NCBI RefSeq assembly: GCF_035271045.1
Contig: NZ_DATESC010000012.1
Coordinates: 5,204 to 69,203 of the forward strand
Length of the DNA: 64,000 bases
From: Marinospirillum sp035271045
Lineage (GTDB): Bacteria > Pseudomonadota > Gammaproteobacteria > Pseudomonadales > Halomonadaceae
Direction: 5' to 3'
Position numbers and translations under genes: made by a program. Positions 28,161 to 35,894 of this stretch are shown here, piece by piece. Under the pieces are notes generated by a model that worked only from the letters and a program-made list of their open reading frames with translations, was not told the origin of the DNA and ran no database searches. Numbering within the stretch: the stretch's first letter is position 1; each line of letters opens with the position of its first letter.

Positions 28161-29141
28161 ATGAAAATTGATTTACCTAGCATGTTGGCTTTTGAACGCA
28201 AATTAGAAACGTCAGATGCACTAATGTTTTCTGGCAACTGGCAAGCGATTGGTACAGATAAAAAGTGGCAGGACATTCTTATTACCAAGCGTCAAAACCG
28301 TTCTACTCAAAGCGCACATGGTACAAGCGATGCAGATAAAGTAAAACCGAATCCTGTTTCTTCAGATAGTGATGATGCGAACTTACCTCTAGCACATGAC
28401 ACTTTGAAAGTAAGTTTCAGTATGCGTGTTGTGGGTAATTTAGGTATGCCTTTTGGTTGTAACTCACCAGCTTTTAGTAGTGCAATTCAGGCTAAGGTTA
28501 ATGACTTTAAGCAAGGAGAAGGGGTTGAGGTTCTTGCTTATCGTTATGCATACAATATAGCGAATGGACGTTTTTTATGGCGTAACCGTGTTGGTGCTGA
28601 AGAGATTAAAATTCTTGTAAAAGTAGCCGACCAAACCTTTGCTTTTAACGCTTATGATTTCTCTTTAAACGACTTTGATAAATCAAACAACAATAGTGAG
28701 TTGAAGCAATTAGCTGCAGCAATTTCAGAAGGTTTAAAGGGTGATGAACAAAGCTTTGTTCTTGTTGAAGTCGATGCTTTTGTAAAACTTGGTCATCAGC
28801 AGCATGTATTCCCCTCCCAAGAAATGAATATGGGTGAAAAGGGTAAGAGCTTATTCCGGTTAGAGGGCTGTGCTGCTATTCATAACGTCAAAATAGGCAA
28901 TGCTATTCGTACTATAGATACTTGGTATGATCGCTATGAAGAGCAAGGTCAGCCAATTGCAATCGAGCCTTTTGGTGCTGTAACTCAAATTGGTGATGCT
29001 TTCCGTAAGACTAAAAAAGAAGGTGATCTTTACTCATTAATGCTTGATTGGGTAAACAGCAATGATTTAACACTAGAGCAACAGGCTTATGTAACAGGCA
29101 ACCTAATTCGTGGTGGTGTCTTTAGTAAATCTTCTAAGTAA
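28161..29141 (+). CDS. csy3: Csy3 (Cas7f) backbone subunit
   Basis: This 326-residue subunit oligomerises along the spacer RNA to form the Cascade backbone. The family start LPSMLAFERKLETSDALMFSG is seen, followed by the RAMP fold segments VVGNLGMPFGCNSPAF and RYAYNIANGRFLWRNRVG. It is preceded by a TAAAGGA ribosome site, 30 bp after csy2, fitting high translation of the most abundant subunit. Confidence 0.96.
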   Translation: MKIDLPSMLAFERKLETSDALMFSGNWQAIGTDKKWQDILITKRQNRSTQSAHGTSDADKVKPNPVSSDSDDANLPLAHDTLKVSFSMRVVGNLGMPFGCNSPAFSSAIQAKVNDFKQGEGVEVLAYRYAYNIANGRFLWRNRVGAEEIKILVKVADQTFAFNAYDFSLNDFDKSNNNSELKQLAAAISEGLKGDEQSFVLVEVDAFVKLGHQQHVFPSQEMNMGEKGKSLFRLEGCAAIHNVKIGNAIRTIDTWYDRYEEQGQPIAIEPFGAVTQIGDAFRKTKKEGDLYSLMLDWVNSNDLTLEQQAYVTGNLIRGGVFSKSSK

Positions 29142-29154
29142 AGGAAAACAAAAT

Positions 29155-29820
29155 ATGCGTTTTTATCAAGAAATTACCCTTATAAAAACGCCTGAAATTT
29201 CACCTTATTTTATTTGGTCTAAGCTCTACACTCAGTTACACCTAGCTTTGGTAGAGCAAAAAAATTTAGATAAAATGGTGAATATCGGCGTGAGTTTTCC
29301 TGAATACGCTTATCAAGAAAAAGAGGGTAAAGAATTTGCAAGCTTGGGTACTAAGCTGCGTGTTTTTGCATCTAGTGAACAAGAGCTTCAGAAGCTTAAC
29401 CTAAATAAATGGCTAGATCGTTTAATGGACTATGTGCATATTAAAAGTATTAGACCAATACCTAGCAATGCTAATAGTTATTTACTAGTTAAGCGTTACC
29501 GAGTAACTACCAATTTAGAGCGTTTAACACGGCGCTTCATGCGGCGAGAAAGCAAAAGAACAGGACGAGAAATTAGCTTTGAAGAAGCCCAAAAAATACA
29601 AAATCTACGTTTTTTAGAAGAAAAAAAGGTGACTTTAGAAAAAGCAAAAGCGTACTACACTAATCCTTTAGTAAAAGATTTACCGTTCGTAAAAATAAAA
29701 AGTTTAAGCGGTGAGCAAGAATTTTCATTGCTTATTAACCAACAGCCAGTAGACCAACAGCAGCAGGGCAGCTTTAGTACTTATGGACTAAGTTCTAAGG
29801 CAACAGTCCCTAACTGGTAA
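29155..29820 (+). CDS. csy4: Csy4 (Cas6f) CRISPR RNA endonuclease
   Basis: This protein of about 221 residues cuts the repeat hairpin in precursor crRNA and stays bound to it. The catalytic histidine corresponds to that in YTQLHLALVEQ near residue 31. The partner serine lies in the VKIKSLSGEQEF segment. The arginine-rich RNA-binding helix is evident (NLERLTRRFMRRESKR), as is the C-terminal STYGLSSKA. ATG 29155, after AAGGA, is the real start, although the frame stays open upstream into the end of csy3. Confidence 0.95.
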   Translation: MRFYQEITLIKTPEISPYFIWSKLYTQLHLALVEQKNLDKMVNIGVSFPEYAYQEKEGKEFASLGTKLRVFASSEQELQKLNLNKWLDRLMDYVHIKSIRPIPSNANSYLLVKRYRVTTNLERLTRRFMRRESKRTGREISFEEAQKIQNLRFLEEKKVTLEKAKAYYTNPLVKDLPFVKIKSLSGEQEFSLLINQQPVDQQQQGSFSTYGLSSKATVPNW

Positions 29821-29827
29821 AACTAGG

Positions 29828-29851
29828 AAAGGGTGTTTTTACCCTTTTTTT
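29828..29851 (+). terminator. intrinsic terminator of the cas operon
   Basis: The stem AAAGGGT / ACCCTTT has a six-base loop and is followed by a run of T, eight bases after the csy4 stop. It separates cas mRNA from the CRISPR leader. Confidence 0.8.
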
Positions 29852-29970
29852 GTTCATTAAAAAATTAGCTTTAAAATCAATAAGTTACAACAGGTAGAAA
29901 ATACATTGGTAAAAAGGGTGTTTTTCCAATAACTACTTGTTGTAGCTTGTTTTTTTGCGTTATTATTGCT
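29852..29970 (+). promoter_or_regulatory. CRISPR leader
   Basis: This AT-rich stretch of about 119 bp lies between the cas operon terminator and the first repeat. It is the expected place for the precursor-crRNA promoter and the Cas1 integration signals. It contains a second copy of the 13-mer AAAGGGTGTTTTT (about 29913-29925), also present in the terminator, and a small hairpin TTGG-AAAAA/TTTTTCCAA. Its leader role is inferred from position at the conserved end. Confidence 0.65.
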
Positions 29971-32219
29971 GTTAGCCGCCGCACAGGTGGCTTAGAAAAC
30001 CTGACGCAACAACGATTCCTTTTGCTGCAAGTTAGCCGCCGCACAGGTGGCTTAGAAAGGAACAGTGTCGGCTTGAATGAATTGTTATGCGTTAGCCGCC
30101 GCACAGGTGGCTTAGAAAATAGTGTGTGCCACGCTCTGGTATGCAAGCACGTTAGCCGCCGCACAGGTGGCTTAGAAAAGAGCCTCTAAACGTTCTTGCT
30201 CTGCTTCATAGTTAGCCGCCGCACAGGTGGCTTAGAAAATATTGTGGCGAAGTAGTGCCACCGGCTAATAGTTAGCCGCCGCACAGGTGGCTTAGAAAGT
30301 AGCAAAGGCAAACCAATCAATGTTAGCCAGGTTAGCCGCCGCACAGGTGGCTTAGAAAAGTATAAACATTAATGTATGCAATGCAAGCCTGTTAGCCGCC
30401 GCACAGGTGGCTTAGAAAAGCACACATAAAACCGTACAACAGAAAAAACGGTTAGCCGCCGCACAGGTGGCTTAGAAAGTCAAAAGGCACTGACTCCAAT
30501 CCGTTTGCATGTTAGCCGCCGCACAGGTGGCTTAGAAAAGTAATTACGCACACACAAGACTATACAAACGGTTAGCCGCCGCACAGGTGGCTTAGAAATA
30601 GTGGTAGTCGTTTTTTATATGATGGTCACGGTTAGCCGCCGCACAGGTGGCTTAGAAAATGCTGGTGCGTATATGGTCAGCGACAGAAGCGTTAGCCGCC
30701 GCACAGGTGGCTTAGAAATAACCGGTGGCTTTTTTTGTGCTAAAATAAATGTTAGCCGCCGCACAGGTGGCTTAGAAATGCCGACCTGCCCAGAATATCA
30801 GTGATTGGGCGTTAGCCGCCGCACAGGTGGCTTAGAAATAGCTGTTATTGCCCCAGTCCATCGGGGCTTTGTTAGCCGCCGCACAGGTGGCTTAGAAATG
30901 AGGATCTGTATCATCTACGCTACTAATAAAGTTAGCCGCCGCACAGGTGGCTTAGAAAGACCCTTAGCAGATAATGGCGTTTATCAAATTGTTAGCCGCC
31001 GCACAGGTGGCTTAGAAAGTGCAGTCCTGCCAAACACCATCCTGAATTTTGTTAGCCGCCGCACAGGTGGCTTAGAAAGTAGTGTGCAGCTACCCACGTT
31101 ACTATTTTTAGTTAGCCGCCGCACAGGTGGCTTAGAAATCATGGGGCTATTTAACTTTGCTTGTTAGTTTGTTAGCCGCCGCACAGGTGGCTTAGAAAGA
31201 AAGGGGATTTACCTCTACTATCAGAGACTAGTTAGCCGCCGCACAGGTGGCTTAGAAATTACACAGAAGAAGGTAAACAAGCAGCAATCCGTTAGCCGCC
31301 GCACAGGTGGCTTAGAAAGCTAAGGTGGGCATTGCATGGCATGCACTGGCGTTAGCCGCCGCACAGGTGGCTTAGAAAGCTACGTTTTGCTCAACGAGGA
31401 TCAGTGTTATGTTAGCCGCCGCACAGGTGGCTTAGAAATATGGCCTCGCATGATGATACTTTAGACCCAAGTTAGCCGCCGCACAGGTGGCTTAGAAAAT
31501 GCGATAGCGGCATTGGACTCGTTATCTACACGTTAGCCGCCGCACAGGTGGCTTAGAAAAACTATTCGTGCTGAAGGCAGTGAAATCTGGAGTTAGCCGC
31601 CGCACAGGTGGCTTAGAAATCAATGTACGGTAAGCTGCTAATTATCATTTTGTTAGCCGCCGCACAGGTGGCTTAGAAAAAGAGTGCTAACCACCCTATC
31701 AGCCATAAAGCGTTAGCCGCCGCACAGGTGGCTTAGAAATTTGATACCCATGTACTAACAACGCTTTGCTGGTTAGCCGCCGCACAGGTGGCTTAGAAAG
31801 TTAGGATAGAGCGACACCAGCAGATCTCCAGGTTAGCCGCCGCACAGGTGGCTTAGAAAAAATCCAGGGGATACGTAAGAACCCTGATGGGGTTAGCCGC
31901 CGCACAGGTGGCTTAGAAAGCCGGTCAGCCACTCGCTATCCAGTACACTGCGTTAGCCGCCGCACAGGTGGCTTAGAAATTTCTTCATCCTGACGTTTTC
32001 AAGCATGAAATGTTAGCCGCCGCACAGGTGGCTTAGAAAATCAAAATTCCACCCTTTAACAACCTGCAAAAGTTAGCCGCCGCACAGGTGGCTTAGAAAA
32101 GCATTAGGCGTGACTTCGCCTGGCACTAGTGGTTAGCCGCCGCACAGGTGGCTTAGAAAATCTCATAATCTAGTAACGCTAGAGACTCGTGGTTAGCCGC
32201 CGCACAGGTGGCTTAGGGG
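29971..32219 (+). CRISPR. type I-F CRISPR array, 38 repeats and 37 spacers
   Basis: A 28-bp repeat recurs with a 60-bp period. It begins GTTAGCCGCC, continues GCACA and ends GGTGGCTTAGAAA. GCCGCC and GGTGGC form the Csy4 hairpin around loop GCACA with one G-U pair. Repeats start at 29971 and every 60 bp to 31471, then from 31532 every 60 bp to 32192. All spacers are 32 bp except the 26th (31499-31531), which is 33 bp. All spacers look different from each other. The repeats appear identical except the last, whose final AAA is replaced by GGG. The array is transcribed with the cas genes, and its leader is at 29852-29970. Confidence 0.99.
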
Positions 32220-32223
32220 TTTT

Positions 32224-32403
32224 ATTCATGCACTGAATGTTATTGCACGAGCCAGAAATATGAGCCAGCTTGCAAGAGATACTGGCTTGACCCGCAAAGG
32301 TTTGTATAAGGCATTATCGCCTGATGGAAACCCCACTTTTAGTACAGTAACAAAAGTTGCAAAAGCACTTGGCTTGCAAATTACTGTACAAGCAATACCT
32401 TAA
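32224..32403 (+). pseudogene. relict HigA-type antitoxin, C-terminal 59 codons
   Basis: This 180-base segment is about 96% identical by eye to the 3' end of the intact antitoxin gene at 34623-34802 and keeps its frame and stop. The 5' 38 codons, the toxin gene and the promoter are missing. Its left edge falls directly at the degenerate last CRISPR repeat. It encodes most of the helix-turn-helix but has no start codon, so it is a remnant. Confidence 0.9.
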
Positions 32404-32413
32404 GCTAAAACAT

Positions 32414-32737
32414 CGTGAACAAGTGGTTGAGCTATTTCACTTTATTGGCTGGATGATTCAATTACCCAAATCACTTGAACACCGGCTAATTGAAGCCGTT
32501 AAAGCGGTCGAAAAGGAGCTAAAAATGCCTTACATCAATACTGTTGAGCAATATGGAATCGAGCAAGGAATCGAGAAGGGAATCGAGAAGCAGCGTGAAA
32601 AAACAGCCCGTAATATGGTTTTGCAAACGGAATTGAATGATCAAACCATTGCAGCAATCACCGAGCTTTCTATTCAAGAAGTTGCACAGTTACGTTTAAA
32701 GCTAAAAAAACAACAAACAGGGTCAGATCTGAATTAA
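32414..32737 (+). pseudogene. relict Rpn-family gene, C-terminal part
   Basis: This matches codons 216 onward of the intact Rpn-family gene at 34890-35882 (from CGT at 35535). The 215 N-terminal codons with the nuclease core are deleted, and the sequence is joined to the antitoxin remnant through TAAGCTAAAAC. It has three copies of the 12-base GIEQ/GIEK unit where the intact gene has seven. The stop is lost, so the frame runs into the adjoining repeat arm. A TTG-initiated frame over this junction is an artefact. Confidence 0.88.
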
Positions 32738-32755
32738 AGATGGATATCCTTTTGA
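32729..32755 (-). repeat. right-end inverted-repeat arm of the relict unit
   Basis: This 27-base segment matches 25 of 27 bases of the right end of the intact unit at 35938-35964, in the same orientation (ends GGATATCCTTTTGA versus GGATGTCCTTTTGA). It marks the boundary between the relict Rpn fragment and the truncated acetyltransferase. Confidence 0.8.
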
Positions 32756-33112
32756 GGCTCTTTTCAGCCAAACAAACCTATTCAATTAGGTCACGATGTT
32801 TGGGTGGGTGCTGGTGTAAAGTTTAGAGGCGGTATAACCGTGGGTACTGGCGCAATCGTTGCAGCCGGTGCGGTTGTCACTAAAAACGTAGAACCTTATG
32901 CCATTGTAGGTGGTGTGCCAGCTAAACGGATACGTTGGCGCTTTAAAAAAGCTTTACGTGAACAATTATTAGCATCTGAATGGTGGCGTTATAACCTGTC
33001 CGGCCTTGATTTGGATTTCACTAATCCTGAAAAAGCCTTAAGCCAACTACAAAAAATGATTGGCGAAGGCTTGCAACCTTACAAACCACAATGGGTAGAA
33101 GTAAAAAACTAA
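32756..33112 (+). pseudogene. 5'-truncated hexapeptide-repeat acetyltransferase (CatB-like)
   Basis: The frame is open from 32756, immediately right of the relict repeat arm, and reads into the left-handed beta-helix end of a xenobiotic or CatB-like O-acetyltransferase: KPIQLGHDVWVGAGVKF, then GAIVAAGAVVTKNVEPYAIVGGVPAKR, then the C-terminal helix. Members of the family have about 200 residues. Here about 118 codons remain and the acceptor-site half is missing. A GTG at 32804 could start a shorter product, but the catalytic histidine region is gone. It looks like a gene cut by insertion or deletion at the repeat arm. Confidence 0.82.
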
Positions 33113-33180
33113 TTAAGGCGTGGGCGGCTTGGTTGCTGCCAGTTGTTTTTTGGCTATGCCTTAGTTGTGGTGGTGCGTAG

Positions 33181-33516
33181 CGTTACGATAAAACTTTCCA
33201 TTCCCTAGGTTATTTTGGCTCTTGCTTCCGTGAAAGATTTAAAATTAAGTTCTTTGTTTTAATATTTAATCTATTTCATTGGGCTCCAAACAAAAACCCT
33301 GTTCTAGCATATTCACTAGCTTCAATATATGTTGCGGTTGGTATTTATATGGGTATTTCAGCTGATGGAGAAGTCATAGAGTTTATGGGTGAGCAAGTAG
33401 TTCAAGAGTTTTCAATCTTGTGGGGTTCTTTCAAGGGTGCTGGTATTTTTGTGGGTGTGTTCGGAGCTGTTCAATTAGAAAAAGAAGAACAGTTGACAGA
33501 TCTAAACAACTCATAA
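33181..33516 (+). other. open frame without a proper start, possible membrane-protein remnant
   Basis: The gap 33113-33605 contains an open frame from just after a TAG at about 33178-33180 to the TAA at 33514-33516. It encodes a basic segment (FRERFKIKFFVLIF), a hydrophobic stretch (LAYSLASIYVAVGIYMG) and a polar tail. The first ATG is at 33349, leaving only 55 residues, and no ribosome site precedes it. It may be the 3' end of a decayed gene. The remaining sequence to 33605 shows nothing else I can name. Confidence 0.3.
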
Positions 33517-33605
33517 CAACTTTCATCATTTTTGCGAAAAAAAAGCACAAAAACCACGCTAGTTATAAAAGCGTTCAGGCTGTAATAGTAAATTGAGGAA
33601 AACTT

Positions 33606-33815
33606 ATGAAACAAGGACTTATTGGCGGGTATTTGGCTATTACTTTTGTAGTCAGTATCTTTATGTGGCTATTTGGGGAGCATAGTTATCGTAGTTACTC
33701 GTATAATATAGGTAAAGCCATTGTTTGGCCAGTTTCAATATTTAAGTCATATCCAGAAATTGATGGAGATAGCACTTTAAAATTCGTATCAAGCTATAAA
33801 GAAGTAGCTTCTTAG
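33606..33815 (+). CDS. small membrane protein, unknown
   Basis: This 69-residue protein has one hydrophobic N-terminal segment (about residues 4-23) and a polar, aromatic-rich remainder. A GAGGAAAA ribosome site sits just before the ATG, which supports translation. It is followed after six bases by another small gene, so the two form a likely pair. No family recognised. AT-rich composition and position between truncated genes suggest acquired DNA. Confidence 0.5.
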   Translation: MKQGLIGGYLAITFVVSIFMWLFGEHSYRSYSYNIGKAIVWPVSIFKSYPEIDGDSTLKFVSSYKEVAS

Positions 33816-33821
33816 GGTCAT

Positions 33822-34091
33822 ATGGAAGGCAATATAGCATTCAATGAAGCTATTGGTCTTCTTTCATATTATTTTTATGTCGAAGGCGAACCCTCTATCA
33901 GGTTAAAAGATTTCAAAGAGCTAGTGAATCAAGGTACAGGAGCAGACCACTTTTTTAGTAATCTAATTGAGAAGGGAGATATTCGTATCAAGATGGCTGA
34001 TTATCTAGACGGGATGAGTTTTGGGGATGTCGTGTCTGAAAGAGATAGCATCAAAGATGACCTAATAGATTCGTTGGAAGATCGAGAGTAA
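33822..34091 (+). CDS. small acidic protein, unknown
   Basis: This 89-residue soluble protein has a strongly acidic C-terminus (SIKDDLIDSLEDRE) and an AGGG site before its ATG. It lies six bases downstream of the small membrane-protein gene and has an intrinsic terminator at 34154-34189. Its size, acidity and pairing with a membrane peptide would fit an immunity or antitoxin role, but nothing in the sequence proves this and I do not recognise a family. Confidence 0.5.
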   Translation: MEGNIAFNEAIGLLSYYFYVEGEPSIRLKDFKELVNQGTGADHFFSNLIEKGDIRIKMADYLDGMSFGDVVSERDSIKDDLIDSLEDRE

Positions 34092-34153
34092 ATAGTTAAC
34101 AAGGTCGAAGAATATAAAGGACATCCACTTAAAATTAGTTAAGCTTAATCATT

Positions 34154-34189
34154 AAAGAAGGTGTTAACTGTGATTGACACCTTCTTTTT
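34154..34189 (+). terminator. intrinsic terminator overlapping the toxin promoter
   Basis: An 11-bp perfect stem (AAAGAAGGTGT / ACACCTTCTTT) with a T run follows the small acidic-protein gene. Its right arm contains the -35 hexamer of the toxin-antitoxin promoter, so read-through from the left is blocked where the operon begins. Confidence 0.8.
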
Positions 34190-34206
34190 CGTTAACTATA
34201 GTTTAC
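34174..34206 (+). promoter_or_regulatory. toxin-antitoxin promoter with palindromic operator
   Basis: The -35 TTGACA (34174-34179) and -10 TATAGT (34197-34202) are exactly 17 bp apart. A near-perfect 16-bp palindrome, GTTAACTATAGTTTAC (34191-34206), covers the -10 and is the natural operator for the helix-turn-helix antitoxin. Predicted transcription start is at or within a base of the toxin ATG at 34209. Confidence 0.75.
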
Positions 34207-34208
34207 AC

Positions 34209-34505
34209 ATGATAGAAATACGCAAAACAACAATATTCACTAAGTGGTTTGATTCTCTCAAGGATCGAAGAGCCAAGGCTCGCATTCAGGCTAGGATAGA
34301 CAGGGTTGAGATGGGTCATTTTGGTGATGTTGAACCGGTCGGAGAAGGCGTTAGTGAGCTACGTATCTTTTATGGTCCAGGGTATAGAGTCTACTTTGTT
34401 TATAGGGATTCTGTTCTCGTAGTACTTCTATCCGGTGGCGATAAAAATACTCAGCAAGCAGATATAGCTAAAGCCAAAGAAATTGCTAAACAGTTAGAGG
34501 TATAA
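34209..34505 (+). CDS. higB: HigB/RelE-type toxin (Gp49-like killer protein)
   Basis: This 98-residue protein of the phage Gp49-like addiction-module killer family has a RelE fold that typically cleaves mRNA on the ribosome. Family blocks are present: IEIRKTTIFTKWFDSLKDRRAKARI, GVSELRIFYGPGYRVYF and LLSGGDKNTQQADI. The ATG at 34209 has no ribosome site and coincides with the predicted transcription start, so translation may be leaderless. The antitoxin gene starts three bases after its stop. The toxin-before-antitoxin order is usual for this group. Confidence 0.9.
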   Translation: MIEIRKTTIFTKWFDSLKDRRAKARIQARIDRVEMGHFGDVEPVGEGVSELRIFYGPGYRVYFVYRDSVLVVLLSGGDKNTQQADIAKAKEIAKQLEV

Positions 34506-34508
34506 ATC

Positions 34509-34802
34509 GTGAGTATTCAAACTACACGTTGGGATTCAGCAGAACACCTTAAAACGGATGAAGATATTCAGTTCTACCTTGAAGCATGTATCGAGGAAGC
34601 AGGCGATGATCCTGCGTTCATTATTCATGCACTGAATGTTATTGCACGAGCCAGAAACATGAGCCAGCTTGCAAGAGATACTGGCCTAACTCGCGAAGGT
34701 TTGTATAAGGCATTATCGCCTGATGGAAACCCCACTTTTAGTACAGTAACAAAAGTTGCAAAAGCACTTGGTTTGCAAATTACTGTACAAGCAACACCTT
34801 AA
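34509..34802 (+). CDS. higA: HigA-type antitoxin, helix-turn-helix
   Basis: This 97-residue protein belongs to the putative addiction-module antidote family. The N-terminal toxin-binding part (WDSAEHLKTDEDIQFYLEACIEE) is followed by an XRE-like helix-turn-helix (MSQLARDTGLTREGLYKALSPDGNPTF). It starts with GTG, preceded by AGAGG eight bases upstream, a stronger site than the toxin has. It should neutralise the toxin and repress the operon through the palindrome over the -10. Its 3' end is duplicated at 32224-32403. Confidence 0.9.
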   Translation: MSIQTTRWDSAEHLKTDEDIQFYLEACIEEAGDDPAFIIHALNVIARARNMSQLARDTGLTREGLYKALSPDGNPTFSTVTKVAKALGLQITVQATP

Positions 34803-34889
34803 GCTAAAACTCTGCTGTTGCTGTCTTTCTGGCTAGTAGAATCTATGTAGCTATATGCTAGAATTAACCCTTATCAGTGAGGAGTAGGC

Positions 34890-35882
34890 ATGAGCCAGCC
34901 AGAAGACAATACGCCCCTAAAACCTAGTCGTTCCGATTATGATGGTGCTTGGAAAGCGGCTTTAGAAAAGTATTTTAACGAATTTCTTGCGCTACTATTT
35001 CCAGCCATTCATAACGAAGTGGATTGGAGCAAAGGCTATGAATTTTTAGATGGTGAACTTGAAAAAATTACCGTTGATGCCAAAACAGGCCGCCGCTATA
35101 CCGATAAGCTAGTTAAAGTTTATTACCAAGACGGTACCGAAGAATGGCTGCTAATTCACGTTGAAATTCAAAGTTCACCTGAGCCAAAAGGCATTTTTGC
35201 ACGGCGTATGTTGACCTATTGGTCACGCTTATTTGATCGTTACCAAGTGGATGTTGTAAGCCTTGCAGTCTTGGCTGATACTAGCCAAAACTACCGACCC
35301 AGTGCTTTTCACTTTAGCCGTTCGGGCACACAACAAATGGATTTTATTTACCCTGTTGCCAAGCTAATTGATTATGAAGATGAAGAAAGCTGGGCGAGCC
35401 TTGAAGCCAATAACAATGTTTTTGCATTGCTTGTGATGGCACAAATTAAAGCCAAGCGCCTTAAAGGTAATAACGAAGGTTTGTATGAATTTAGATTAGG
35501 CTTAACCCGCTCACTGTATAAGCGAGGTTATAGCCGTGAGCAAGTGGTTGAGCTATTTCACTTTATTGGCTGGATGATTCAATTACCCAAATCACTTGAA
35601 CACCGGCTAATTGAAGCCGTTAAAGCGGTCGAAAAGGAGCTAAAAATGCCTTACATTAATACTGTTGAGCAATATGGAATCGAGCAAGGAATCGAGCAAG
35701 GAATCGAGAAGGGAATTGAGAAGGGAATCGAGAAGGGAATCGAGAAGGGAATAGAAAAGCAGCGTGAAAAAACAGCCCGTAATATGGTGATGCAAACGGA
35801 ATTGAATGATCAGACCATTGCAGCAATCACCGAGCTTTCTATTCAAGAAGTTGCACAACTACGTTTAAAGCTAAATAAGTAA
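34890..35882 (+). CDS. Rpn-family PD-(D/E)XK nuclease / putative transposase
   Basis: This 330-residue protein belongs to the recombination-promoting nuclease (Rpn, YhgA-like) family. The nuclease core shows DKLVKV followed by LLIHVEIQ, the D...ExQ version of the PD-(D/E)XK site, at about residues 68-97. The C-terminal region carries seven tandem GIEQ/GIEK units encoded by a 12-base repeat, then a helical tail. Family members cut DNA and stimulate RecA-independent recombination. A GAGGAG site precedes the ATG. It lies 87 bp after the antitoxin, inside the inverted-repeat-bounded unit, and its 3' part is duplicated at 32414-32737. Confidence 0.88.
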   Translation: MSQPEDNTPLKPSRSDYDGAWKAALEKYFNEFLALLFPAIHNEVDWSKGYEFLDGELEKITVDAKTGRRYTDKLVKVYYQDGTEEWLLIHVEIQSSPEPKGIFARRMLTYWSRLFDRYQVDVVSLAVLADTSQNYRPSAFHFSRSGTQQMDFIYPVAKLIDYEDEESWASLEANNNVFALLVMAQIKAKRLKGNNEGLYEFRLGLTRSLYKRGYSREQVVELFHFIGWMIQLPKSLEHRLIEAVKAVEKELKMPYINTVEQYGIEQGIEQGIEKGIEKGIEKGIEKGIEKQREKTARNMVMQTELNDQTIAAITELSIQEVAQLRLKLNK

Positions 35883-35894
35883 CAAATACAACTT

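Noticed and set aside
29877..31167. Several open frames on both strands across the CRISPR array, with repeated VSRRTGGLE or its reverse-strand equivalent
   Set aside because: They arise because the 60-bp repeat period is divisible by three and the repeat has no stop in some frames. They are not genes.
21195..32219. A CRISPR-associated transposon (Tn7-like) linked to the I-F system
   Set aside because: The system has cas1 and cas3 and a full interference set, and no tns or tniQ genes are nearby. It is a standard I-F1 locus.
32357..32737. A 126-codon frame starting TTG in the antitoxin remnant
   Set aside because: It begins out of frame inside the antitoxin remnant and only enters the Rpn frame after the deletion junction. 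It has no ribosome site and encodes a fusion artefact.
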